From Verrucomicrobiota bacterium (GTDB lineage: Bacteria; Verrucomicrobiota; Verrucomicrobiia; Limisphaerales; UBA11358): a stretch of 64,000 bases of DNA. The notes beneath the pieces are model-generated. The model saw only the letters and a list, made by a program, of their open reading frames with translations, was not told the DNA's origin and did not search any database. Location of the stretch: NCBI GenBank assembly GCA_028872915.1, contig JAGWNY010000002.1:51626-115625 (forward strand), given 5' to 3'. Within the stretch, counting starts at the first letter, position 1, and the number at the start of each line of letters is the position of its first letter. This document shows positions 18,074 to 27,166 of the stretch, one piece after another. A program made the translations under genes and the position numbers.

Positions 18074-18094
18074 CCTCCGCGCTTCCGTGGTGAA
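18074..18094 (+). repeat. Dispersed repeat copy 1 (CCGTGGTGAA family)
   Basis: The segment CCTCCGCGCTTCCGTGGTGA resembles segments at 18964 and 42489, which share the pattern TGCCTCYGTGGTKA. It lies in the 221-bp gap between the methyltransferase and cysD, which holds no other feature I can name. Similar 'CTCTGTGGTGAA' sequences are familiar as dispersed intergenic repeats in PVC-type genomes; this last point is from memory, not computed. Confidence 0.5.
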
Positions 18095-18149
18095 ATCCAC
18101 CTTCATCCGCATCGTCTGAATTTGCCCATCACAAACATTGAGCGCCATC

Positions 18150-18962
18150 ATGGACCACCTATCCAAACTCGAAAACCAGAGCATCTACATCCTGCGCGAG
18201 GCCCAAAACAAGTTTGATCGCCTCGCCATGCTCTGGAGCATTGGCAAGGATTCCACCGTCCTCCTCTGGCTCGCACGCAAAGCCTTCTTCGGCCATGTCC
18301 CTTTTCCCCTCGTCCACGTGGACACCACTTACAAAATTCCATCCATGATCGAATACCGCGACCGCCTCTGCAAGGAATGGAACTTGAAACTGGTTGTCGG
18401 ACGAAACGACGAAGTCCTCAAAAGCGGCGTCACTTACCCCGGTGGCAAAGCCACCCGCGTGGAATGCTGCGGAACCTTGAAAAAGGACGCCCTGAAGCAG
18501 ATACTCGACAAACATCGTTTCACCGGCGTCATTGTCGGCGTCCGCCGCGATGAAGAGCCGACCCGCGCCAAGGAACGCTATTTCAGCCCCCGCGACAAAA
18601 ACATGGAATGGAACGTGGACGACCAGCCCCCGGAATTTTGGGACCAGTTCAAGACCGATTTTGCCCCCGGCGCCCACGTCCGCATCCATCCCCTCCTGCA
18701 CTGGACCGAATTGAACGTCTGGGAATACATCGAACGCGAAAACATCCCCGTCATCCCCCTCTATTTCGCAAACGGCGCCGGCGAACGTTACCGCAGCCTC
18801 GGCTGCCATCCCTGCACCTCTCCCATCAAGTCCCACGCCCGCACCGTCGCCGAAATCATTGCCGAATTGCGCCTTACAAAAACCCCCGAACGCTCCGGCC
18901 GCGCCCAGGACAAGGAAAGCGAGGACGCCTTCGAAAAACTCCGCCGCGACGGCTATATGTAA
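18150..18962 (+). CDS. cysD: Sulfate adenylyltransferase subunit 2
   Basis: A 270-residue ATP sulfurylase small subunit. With CysN it activates sulfate to APS in the cytoplasm. The PP-loop is [17 protein letters not shown] near residue 31-47 (ATP-pyrophosphatase motif SxGKDS). [35 protein letters not shown] and [21 protein letters not shown] are typical CysD segments. ATG at 18150 gives the standard N-terminus ([18 protein letters not shown]); a TTG at 18138 would add four residues. It is slightly shorter than the E. coli protein. cysNC follows after 25 bp. No cysH or sulfite reductase is nearby, which points to PAPS for sulfation rather than cysteine synthesis. Confidence 0.95.
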   Translation: MDHLSKLENQSIYILREAQNKFDRLAMLWSIGKDSTVLLWLARKAFFGHVPFPLVHVDTTYKIPSMIEYRDRLCKEWNLKLVVGRNDEVLKSGVTYPGGKATRVECCGTLKKDALKQILDKHRFTGVIVGVRRDEEPTRAKERYFSPRDKNMEWNVDDQPPEFWDQFKTDFAPGAHVRIHPLLHWTELNVWEYIERENIPVIPLYFANGAGERYRSLGCHPCTSPIKSHARTVAEIIAELRLTKTPERSGRAQDKESEDAFEKLRRDGYM

Positions 18963-18963
18963 A

Positions 18964-18984
18964 CCTCTCTGCCTCTGTGGTGAA
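18964..18984 (+). repeat. Dispersed repeat copy 2 (CTGTGGTGAA family), between cysD and cysNC
   Basis: CCTCTCTGCCTCTGTGGTGA matches the repeat at 18074 with few changes. It fills almost the whole 25-bp cysD-cysNC gap, so the ribosome binding site of cysNC (GTGGTGAA region) would come from repeat sequence. The extent is judged by eye. Confidence 0.5.
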
Positions 18985-18987
18985 CCC

Positions 18988-20846
<1,859 letters not shown>

Positions 20847-20859
<13 letters not shown>

Positions 20860-21395
20860 ACCGCCGCGTTCACAATGATCAACCCCAGCCCTCCCGCCTC
20901 CAACAGCCATAAAAACGGAATAGCTTCAAAATTCACCCCCATCCATGCGTCAATATGTTCAATGGACGCCGCGCGCAGTAGGATGTAAATCAAAATCAAA
21001 CCGCACCCTGCCGCCAATCCCGGCAGGCCTCGGATGAAATTCGCAACCCTCCCGCGCCGCCGAAAAATCCATGTTGCCAGCAACGTCACAAGGATCAGCG
21101 CCAAAACGCCAAAAAAGAGCCTTTCCAATCCCCGGTGATACTTATAAACGTTCTCCTTTCGCGCCAGCCTCCGTCCCGCTTCGATCAGAAGCGTTTGCGC
21201 GTCAATCACCTTGTTCACCCCCAGCGCCGCCAATAAAACGCCAAGCCATGCCCAGATTCGCGCCGCCCCGGCCGGCGCATGCCCTCGGGAAATGACCGCC
21301 GCATGCCACGCCGCCGCTGCCGCGATGAAATACAGGCCGCATGTCGTCCATCCCACCGCCGTCAGATGGCCGTTCGCGTGCATCTCCGAATTCAT
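20847..21395 (-). CDS. Small conserved membrane protein, function unknown
   Basis: A 182-residue integral membrane protein with four clear hydrophobic segments: [54 protein letters not shown], and the C-terminal pair [14 protein letters not shown] / [17 protein letters not shown]. The [13 protein letters not shown] patch is a recurring feature of an uncharacterised membrane family. The ATG at 21395 is used because the extra upstream frame to 21635 is Arg-rich and lies over the divergent gene. It is on the opposite strand from all surrounding EPS genes and overlaps cysNC by 13 bp at the 3' end. Function not recognised. Confidence 0.7.
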
Positions 21396-21471
21396 GGCTT
21401 GTGGACTTAACAGGCCGCGCCATCGCACGAAAGCAAAAAGGACGGAGGTTCCAGACTGACTTGGCTTTACA

Positions 21472-22170
21472 ATGAATCCTCGTTCATGTCTCCTGGGCCT
21501 TCTCCTTCGCAAGGAACGTTGGGGCCTGTCAGCTCGCGGCTGGCTGGTTCTCCTCCTGCTCTTGGTGCTGGCCGCTTTCACTTTCCTGGCCGAAATCCAT
21601 CCCTTCCTCGCCGTCACGCGCCGCGTCAATGCCAATATCCTCGTCGTCGAGGGCTGGCTCGATCCCTATGGCATTGACGCCGCCGTCAAGGAATTCAAAG
21701 CCGGCCATTACGCCCGCATCTACACAACCGGCTGCCCGATTGAAGGCGCGGCCCTCTACCGTGACAGCGCCACCAACTTTGCCCAACAAGGCGCCGACCA
21801 CCTCAAAGCCGCCGGAATTCCCGTCCCTCTCATCCAAATGGTTCCCTCCACCGTCTGGAACCGCGACAGAACCTATTATTCCGCCATTGCGTTGCGCGAT
21901 TGGTTCCTCCGCCATCATCTGCGAATTCGCAACTTCAATGTCCTTACCGAAGATGCACACGCTCGCCGCACTTGGCTCCTCTTCCACGAAGCCTTCGGCC
22001 CAAACGTCCGCGTTGGCATCATTTCGGTCCCCAACCCCGATTATCCTCCCCGTTATTGGTGGAAATACAGCGAAGGCGTCCGTGAAATCATTGACGAAAC
22101 CATCGCCTACATCTACGCCAAATTTTTCTTCTGGCCCCCGTCACCGATTCCGAACCATGGTAACCGTTAA
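21472..22170 (+). CDS. YdcF/SanA-like (DUF218) membrane-anchored protein
   Basis: A 232-residue protein with one N-terminal membrane anchor (WLVLLLLLVLAAFTFLAEI, about residues 24-42) and a DUF218-like domain outside or facing the membrane. The hallmarks are ANILVVEGWLDPYGIDAAVKEFKAG, YTTGCPIEG, a central segment ending in RNFNVLTEDAHARRTWLLFHEAFG, and a conserved WKYSEGVREIIDETIAYIYAKF tail. Related genes occur in exosortase/EPS loci, but the biochemical role is not established. Starts with ATG 76 bp from the divergent membrane gene and overlaps the FemAB-like gene by 14 bp. Confidence 0.75.
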   Translation: MNPRSCLLGLLLRKERWGLSARGWLVLLLLLVLAAFTFLAEIHPFLAVTRRVNANILVVEGWLDPYGIDAAVKEFKAGHYARIYTTGCPIEGAALYRDSATNFAQQGADHLKAAGIPVPLIQMVPSTVWNRDRTYYSAIALRDWFLRHHLRIRNFNVLTEDAHARRTWLLFHEAFGPNVRVGIISVPNPDYPPRYWWKYSEGVREIIDETIAYIYAKFFFWPPSPIPNHGNR

Positions 22171-23302
22171 GCCATTTCAAACCGCCGGCACGGTAGCACG
22201 CTTCTCCGCCGAACTCGAAGACCCCCAGTGGGACGCCTTCCTCGAATCCACTCCCCTGGGCCATTTCCAGCAATCCGCCCTCTGGGCCAGGGCAAAGCAA
22301 ATCGAGGGCTGGCGACCCATTCGCGTCATATTTACCGAGACCAACCGTATTGTCGGTGGCTTCCAGATTCTCACCAAAGACACCCGCTTTGGCCCCATCG
22401 GCTACGTCTCAAAAGGCCCCGTCGTTCTTCATGCTGCGGGCGCGGCGGACGCGGATGTGGCCGGCCTTATGGACATGGCCCTGGACGCTGTCGTATCCAC
22501 GGCCAAAAACCATCGCCTCCGCGCCCTCGTTCTCCAACCCCCCGATGCCCTCGCCATCCCCGCCCCGCTCCTCCATCGCCACCGATTCCTTTCCAACCAT
22601 CTCATCACCGTCATCTCCGCAACCCTCGTCATGGATACAGCCTGCCCTATGGATGACATTATCAGTCGCATTCGCAAGACCGCAAAAATCGAATTGAGAC
22701 AATCCCAAAAGCGCGGCATCACCATCCGCGACGGCCACGAACGCGATATTCCGGTGTTTTTCCGTTTGATGCGCGCCACTTGTGAGCGCCAGCACACGGT
22801 TCCTTCGCCATCCACCGAAGCCGCCCTTCTGGCAACATGGCGGGCATTCCATGCCGCCGGGCGGATTCGCCTGTCCTTCGCCGAATATCAAGGCACACCC
22901 ATCGCCGGAGCACTCTGCCTCTCCTTCGGCGGCCGCCTCACCCTCTGGAAAAAAGGATGGTCCGGCCAACATCGGGACCGCCACCCAAATCAAGCCGTCA
23001 TGTTCGATGCCATCCAATGGGCACATCACCATCGCCACAAACTCTTCGATTGCGCTGCCATGCACCCTCGCACCGCCCTCGCTCTTCTCAACGGCCAGCC
23101 GCTCTCCGAAAATCAAAAAAAAGGCCGCGACTTCTTCCTCCTGGGCTACGGCGGCAAACCCGTTCTCTTGCCCGATTCGTCCCTTTTTATCCAAAATCCT
23201 GCCCTCCGTTCCCTCTACAAAACCGCAACCGCCATCCCCTTGGCACGAAAATTCACCAAATCCATCCTCGCCAGCCTTCCAGACCGTGGACAAGGCGCCT
23301 GA
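22157..23302 (+). CDS. FemAB/GNAT-like aminoacyltransferase family protein
   Basis: A 381-residue protein with the two-lobed acyltransferase layout of FemAB-like proteins. The first lobe has GHFQQSALWARAKQIEGWRPIRVIF and RFGPIGYVSKGPVV. The second has RIRKTAKIELRQSQKRGITIRDG, a coiled linker, RIRLSFAEYQGTPIAGALCLSFGGRLTLWKKG and NQAVMFDAIQWA. Such proteins are repeatedly found in exosortase/EPS loci and may attach an amino acid or acyl group to a sugar or peptide; the substrate is unknown. ATG at 22157 begins inside the last codons of the preceding gene; the frame continues upstream only as shadow. Ends the polysaccharide segment before a 565-bp intergenic stretch. Confidence 0.75.
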   Translation: MVTVKPFQTAGTVARFSAELEDPQWDAFLESTPLGHFQQSALWARAKQIEGWRPIRVIFTETNRIVGGFQILTKDTRFGPIGYVSKGPVVLHAAGAADADVAGLMDMALDAVVSTAKNHRLRALVLQPPDALAIPAPLLHRHRFLSNHLITVISATLVMDTACPMDDIISRIRKTAKIELRQSQKRGITIRDGHERDIPVFFRLMRATCERQHTVPSPSTEAALLATWRAFHAAGRIRLSFAEYQGTPIAGALCLSFGGRLTLWKKGWSGQHRDRHPNQAVMFDAIQWAHHHRHKLFDCAAMHPRTALALLNGQPLSENQKKGRDFFLLGYGGKPVLLPDSSLFIQNPALRSLYKTATAIPLARKFTKSILASLPDRGQGA

Positions 23303-23589
23303 ACAGTTCCATTAAAACTCAACCCTCCTTAACCGCCCGCCGCCATTGCTTGGCGCGGGATGAGTTCCATACCCCAAAATGCCCCAAAAAACTCCTCAGC
23401 AAATTCCACCAATTTGCGCCTTTTTTGTCGGCATCCTTTACAATGGCCGAAATTTCTACACAAGTCATTCATTTTTAACGCCTTGCAATCAAATAAAATG
23501 ATCCAAATCGTGAAAAACGTCGGATACCTTTACGATCCTCAGCCCATACACCTCGTTGCATTTCACTGAAGCCAACATTTTTGTGTATG

Positions 23590-23614
23590 TAATACGTTTA
23601 TTATAAACACCTTA
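23590..23614. promoter_or_regulatory. Dyad operator candidate with TTATTATAA core (site A)
   Basis: GTTTATTATAAAC at 23596-23608 is a perfect 13-bp palindrome centred on 23602. It is flanked symmetrically by TAA (23590-23592) and TTA (23612-23614), giving TAA-N3-palindrome-N3-TTA. The centre is 43 bp upstream of the -24 GG of the sigma-54 promoter, where an enhancer-binding protein could sit. The same core occurs in site B upstream of the second VPDGG-CTERM gene. PrsR is the natural candidate binder; this is inference. Confidence 0.55.
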
Positions 23615-23642
23615 TGTCAATGCCACATCAAACGCCGGCTAC

Positions 23643-23659
23643 ATGGCACGAACCCAGCT
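23643..23659 (+). promoter_or_regulatory. Sigma-54 (-24/-12) promoter of the first VPDGG-CTERM gene
   Basis: TGGCACG-AACC-CAGCT at 23644-23659. The -24 element is a perfect TGGCACG, and GG and GC are exactly 10 bp apart. The -12 element CAGCT keeps the GC and the following T. Predicted start is near 23670, giving a leader of about 200 nt that contains the TTGAA array. RpoN control fits the presence of PrsR, which carries the sigma-54-contacting GAFTGA motif, in this window. Confidence 0.8.
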
Positions 23660-23726
23660 AAAACACCAGCGGATGCAGTGCGCAGATCGGGCATCCAACG
23701 GAAGAACCGATAAAATTAAAGTGAAA

Positions 23727-23836
23727 TTGAACTAAAATCGAACTGATTTGAAGTGAGATTGAACTGAAATTGAAGCCATTTGAAGCAAAATTGAAGCCAT
23801 TTGAAGCAAAATTGAAGTCATTTGAAGTGAGTTGAA
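23727..23836 (+). repeat. Helically phased TTGAA array (11 units, 10.5-bp period)
   Basis: TTGAA (one copy TCGAA) starts at 23727, 23738, 23748, 23759, 23770, 23780, 23791, 23801, 23812, 23822 and 23832. The spacing alternates between 10 and 11 bp, mean exactly 10.5 bp over ten intervals. The middle part is a 21-bp tandem repeat made of two half-units (ATTGAAGCCAT and TTGAAGCAAA). A twelfth TTGAA at 23860 is out of register. The array lies in the predicted leader between the sigma-54 promoter and the start codon. It contains no start codon or hairpin that I can see. Confidence 0.85.
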
Positions 23837-23867
23837 CCGAATAACCGAATATATGGTAATTGAACCT

Positions 23868-24554
23868 ATGAAAAAAACATTGCTATTTGCCGCCGCTCTC
23901 TCCCTGATCAGCGCAGCCCAAGTGATGGCGACCACCATCAACATCACTCGTTACAACGGCTATTACAAGAGTGACGGTGGAGAATTCAATATCACGCCCG
24001 TCATCGGCAACGGTGACTATGCCTCCACCGTCCTGGTGAAAGGCGGATACGAATCGTTTTGCATTGAGGCAGACGTAAACATCACAATTCCCGGCACCTA
24101 CAACGCCACCTTGAGCGCAACCGATGCAGCCGCGGATGGCAAAGCCCTTTCTAAAGGGACCGCCTACCTCTACCGTAAATTTGCTACCGGCACGTTGTCC
24201 GGGTATGTTTATGTGGCGGGCCTTGGCCGGGAAAATTCCGCTTATGCGCTTCAAAATGCCATCTGGTATTTGGAAGGCGAAGCCGACTCCGGTGCCGGCC
24301 TCACGCTGGCTCAGGAAGCAATCAACGGTTCCTATTATTTGGGCATCGTCACGACCTACTTTGGTTCATTGGCTATTGCTCAGGCCAACGCCAATGGCGC
24401 CTTCAACGTGGGCGTTTTGAATGTCTATCGCGCCAATGGCACCCCAACCCAGGACCAGTTGGCGTTGGTGCCGGATGGTGGCGCTACGGCAATATTGCTC
24501 GGTCTGGCTCTCGGTGGCCTCGGCTTGGTTTCCCGCCGGGTCAAGCGCGCGTGA
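23868..24554 (+). CDS. VPDGG-CTERM (VPDSG-CTERM type) sorted surface protein
   Basis: A 228-residue secreted protein. The signal peptide is MKKTLLFAAALSLISAAQVMA. The mature part has YESFCIEADVNI and ENSAYALQNAIWYLEGEAD, a pattern seen in small PEP-CTERM-type proteins. The C-terminal sorting region starts at residue 201: VPDGGATAILLGLALGGLGL then RRVKR, giving motif, membrane helix and basic tail. The exosortase at 28511 should cleave it after export. ATG at 23868 is chosen because the signal peptide begins there; the in-frame TTG at 23832 lies in the TTGAA array. Expression is probably driven by the sigma-54 promoter at 23643. A terminator follows 27 bp after the stop. Confidence 0.9.
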   Translation: MKKTLLFAAALSLISAAQVMATTINITRYNGYYKSDGGEFNITPVIGNGDYASTVLVKGGYESFCIEADVNITIPGTYNATLSATDAAADGKALSKGTAYLYRKFATGTLSGYVYVAGLGRENSAYALQNAIWYLEGEADSGAGLTLAQEAINGSYYLGIVTTYFGSLAIAQANANGAFNVGVLNVYRANGTPTQDQLALVPDGGATAILLGLALGGLGLVSRRVKRA

Positions 24555-24581
24555 TTTTCAAACTCCGTTTCATGTGGTAAG

Positions 24582-24618
24582 GGGCGGCATTCGCATTTGT
24601 TTGCCGCCCTCTTTTTTT
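24582..24618 (+). terminator. Rho-independent terminator
   Basis: Perfect 8-bp stem GGGCGGCA (24582-24589) / TGCCGCCC (24602-24609) with a 12-nt loop, followed by TCTTTTTTT. It ends the monocistronic VPDGG-CTERM transcript and separates it from the next gene. Confidence 0.92.
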
Positions 24619-24812
24619 GAAAATAACCGCCGGAATGGTGGCGGACCCTCAGATGGGACGATCTTGATTTTTGTTAACAAACTTGCGCCTTTGTCAACGG
24701 ATTGCCGCATTTTGCCGCCGGACAACAGAAATCCCGAACCGTCCTATTTTGCAGCCTCCGGCACCGGCATCCAGATGGAGTTGCCATTGAGCCGCATTGA
24801 TGGCTGAACGAA

Positions 24813-25715
24813 ATGTGTATTTCATGGAAACAGATGCCTGTGGCGGCATTCGCCGATTTTGAGCGCATCCTCGGAAGCCGTATTATAAAGGCTGGCGAAA
24901 TCCATTGGAGATGCATCCGGCCGTTCTTTTACCGGCCCATACTGCCGTTCGAAGAGTTGGATCCGGAACAAATTACCCCTCCACGGGCCGCCTTCGCAGG
25001 ATTTCAATGCGCCGTCACGTCCGGATCCAAATCCAATTCTTTTCTGAACTTTTTGTTCTTCGAGGATGCTCCAAATTATTCCCTCGATTCCCTCGACTAT
25101 AACCGCAAACGCCAGATTAACCGCGCCGCCGCTCAATTTTCCATTGCGCCCATCGCCGACAAGGAGGAATTCAAGCAAAAAGCTTATCCAGTGTACTTCT
25201 CCTTTTACCAGCGCACCCGTTATTCCTACGGCGCGCAGCGCGTTAAACGGGAATTTTTCAACCAATGGGCTGATGCCTTGTTCAATTTTCCGCAACCCGT
25301 CATTCTCGGAGGATATCGCAACGGCCAACTCGGCGGCGTCAGCATTTCCATGCTCATTGGCAATACTCTTTCCTACGCCACTTTTTTCTGCGATTCCGAT
25401 TCCCTCCGTCTGGGCCTTTCGGACCTCATGCTCCATTCCGTCCGCGACGCGGTTGCCCGTTCCAAATGCGCCTGCCGCGTCTTCGCCGGATTGTATAAGG
25501 GCGGCAAAGGCTTGGACGATTTTTATTTGTTGAGAGGATGTCAAATCATCAAAAAGCCGGCCATCCTCTCCGTTCATCCCTTGGCGGATTTTTTCCTGCG
25601 GCGTTTCTGCCCCAAACAGTTCGCCCTCCTGCGCGGACAAATCGAGTCCTCAGATTCTATCGCGCCGCCTGCCCCGTCCAAACCGCTGGAGAAAGGACTC
25701 GTGACAACGGCCTGA
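24813..25715 (+). CDS. Acyl-CoA N-acyltransferase-like (GNAT/FemAB-type) hypothetical protein
   Basis: A 300-residue cytoplasmic protein. RKRQINRAAAQFSIAPIADKEEFKQKAYPVYFSFYQRTRYSYG followed by GGYRNGQLGGVSISMLIGNTLSYATFFCD resembles the second lobe of FemAB/GNAT-like proteins, in which a linker helix leads to an acetyltransferase sheet. I do not recognise the exact family. The C-terminus (FFLRRFCPKQFALLRGQ onward) is polar. ATG at 24813 has no clear ribosome binding site and the true start could be slightly downstream. It lies between the sorted protein and the UDP-sugar dehydrogenase, so a role in sugar or peptide acylation is possible. Confidence 0.6.
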   Translation: MCISWKQMPVAAFADFERILGSRIIKAGEIHWRCIRPFFYRPILPFEELDPEQITPPRAAFAGFQCAVTSGSKSNSFLNFLFFEDAPNYSLDSLDYNRKRQINRAAAQFSIAPIADKEEFKQKAYPVYFSFYQRTRYSYGAQRVKREFFNQWADALFNFPQPVILGGYRNGQLGGVSISMLIGNTLSYATFFCDSDSLRLGLSDLMLHSVRDAVARSKCACRVFAGLYKGGKGLDDFYLLRGCQIIKKPAILSVHPLADFFLRRFCPKQFALLRGQIESSDSIAPPAPSKPLEKGLVTTA

Positions 25716-25814
25716 TCCCTCCGACCGGCGCAATTTTTTCCGTGATATTACGGCAACTCGCGCTATCCTCAAAGCGCTTGCGTCTGAACCATTGAACTAT
25801 TCAGCTTGGAAATT

Positions 25815-27101
25815 ATGAAAATAGCCGTTGTCGGAATGGGTTATGTCGGTCTTCCATTGTCCCTGCAATTCGTGCGCACCGGCGCCAGCGTCCTGGGCCT
25901 GGACATTGACGCCACCAAGATCGAATCCCTTAACCAGGGCAAAAGCTACATTAAACATATCGAATCGTCCGCAATCGTTGCGGCCCTGAAAGATGGCAAT
26001 TTTGCCGCCAGCGCGGACTTCTCACGCATCAGCGAGGTGGAAGCCGTCATTATTTGCGTTCCCACCCCGCTGAATAAAAACCGTGAGCCGGACATTTCAT
26101 TCATTCTCGAAACCGGTCGCAGCATCGCTCCGCATCTCCGCAAAGGAACGCTCGTTTCCCTTGAATCCACGACCTATCCCGGCACTACCGACGAAGATTT
26201 GCGCCACGTGCTGGAAACTGGTTCCGGTCTCAAGGCTGGAACTGATTTTCATCTTGCCTTCTCGCCCGAACGCGAAGACCCGGCCAACCCGGACAGCCGC
26301 GTTGCCGATATTCCCAAAGTTGTCGGCGGCCTCACCCCCGCCTGCCTCCAGCGCGCCTCCGCCCTCTATGGCCGCGCTATCAAGACCATCGTCCCCGTCT
26401 CTTCCTGCCGCGTTGCCGAAGCCACCAAGCTCCTTGAAAACATCTTTCGTAGCGTCAATATCGCCCTGGTCAACGAATTGAAGCTTGTTTACGCCGCAAT
26501 GGATATTGACGTCTGGGAAGTCATTAATGCTGCCAGGACAAAACCCTTTGGCTTTATGCCCTTCTATCCCGGTCCCGGACTCGGCGGCCATTGCATTCCC
26601 ATTGACCCCTTTTACCTGACGTGGAAAGCCCGCGAGTATTCCCAAAACACCCGATTCATCGAATTGGCCGGCGAAATCAACACCGCAATGCCTGTCCATG
26701 TTGTCAATCGTGTCGCCGAAGCCCTTAACGCCCGCCGTAAAGCCGTCAACGGCAGTCGCGTCCTCATCCTCGGCCTGGCTTATAAGCCAAATGTGGATGA
26801 CGAACGCGAATCGCCAAGCTATGTCCTCATGGACTTGCTCAAGGAGCGTGGCGCCGGGACCGCCTACTACGACCCGTTCGTGCCCGTTATCCGGCCCACC
26901 CGCGAACACCCCCATTGGGCGGGCACCCGTTCCGTCAATTGGGACCGATCAACCATTCAAGCTTTTGACGCCGTCATCATTGCCACCAACCATCGAGTGG
27001 TCAATTACACCGAACTTGCCGACTGGGCGCCGTGCATCGTGGATACGCGCAATGCCATGGCCGGCATAAAAACGAAACCGGACCAGGTTTGGAAGGCTTG
27101 A
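25815..27101 (+). CDS. wbpA: UDP-N-acetyl-D-glucosamine 6-dehydrogenase-type nucleotide-sugar dehydrogenase
   Basis: A 428-residue NAD-dependent dehydrogenase that makes a UDP-uronic acid precursor for the polysaccharide. The Rossmann motif is VVGMGYVGLPLSLQF at residues 5-19. EAVIICVPTPLNKNREPD and SLESTTYPGTTDE are typical of the WbpA/TviB/WecC branch, and FYPGPGLGGHCIPIDPFYL near residue 250 contains the catalytic Cys. ATG at 25815 replaces an in-frame TTG at 25806 because it begins the Rossmann strand directly. The assignment between UDP-GlcNAc, UDP-GalNAc and UDP-ManNAc cannot be decided from sequence alone. Confidence 0.9.
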   Translation: MKIAVVGMGYVGLPLSLQFVRTGASVLGLDIDATKIESLNQGKSYIKHIESSAIVAALKDGNFAASADFSRISEVEAVIICVPTPLNKNREPDISFILETGRSIAPHLRKGTLVSLESTTYPGTTDEDLRHVLETGSGLKAGTDFHLAFSPEREDPANPDSRVADIPKVVGGLTPACLQRASALYGRAIKTIVPVSSCRVAEATKLLENIFRSVNIALVNELKLVYAAMDIDVWEVINAARTKPFGFMPFYPGPGLGGHCIPIDPFYLTWKAREYSQNTRFIELAGEINTAMPVHVVNRVAEALNARRKAVNGSRVLILGLAYKPNVDDERESPSYVLMDLLKERGAGTAYYDPFVPVIRPTREHPHWAGTRSVNWDRSTIQAFDAVIIATNHRVVNYTELADWAPCIVDTRNAMAGIKTKPDQVWKA

Positions 27102-27166
27102 ATCCGCGGCCCCATGGGCCTGTAAAGGCTTGCTGCCCGCGGTCGGAACGGGGAGCATCACGTGAC

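Larger units (their letters stand above)
23303..23867 (+). other. 565-bp regulatory intergenic region
   Basis: No gene is seen in this stretch. From 23303 to about 23590 I see only AT-rich sequence without a recognised motif. Then come a perfect palindrome (23596-23608), a near-consensus sigma-54 promoter (23643-23659) and an eleven-copy phased TTGAA array (23727-23836) before the ATG at 23868. These are listed separately. Confidence 0.7.

Noticed and set aside
23727..23836. TTGAA array considered as CRISPR or as coding 7-codon repeats
   Set aside because: Units are too short and without spacers, so it is not a CRISPR. The 21-bp period could encode 7-residue repeats on the - strand, but no start, signal or codon support is present.
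24881..24897. Another TTATAA-type sequence (GTATTATAAAG) as a further operator
   Set aside because: It is inside a coding region, lacks the dyad arms and no sigma-54 promoter lies downstream.
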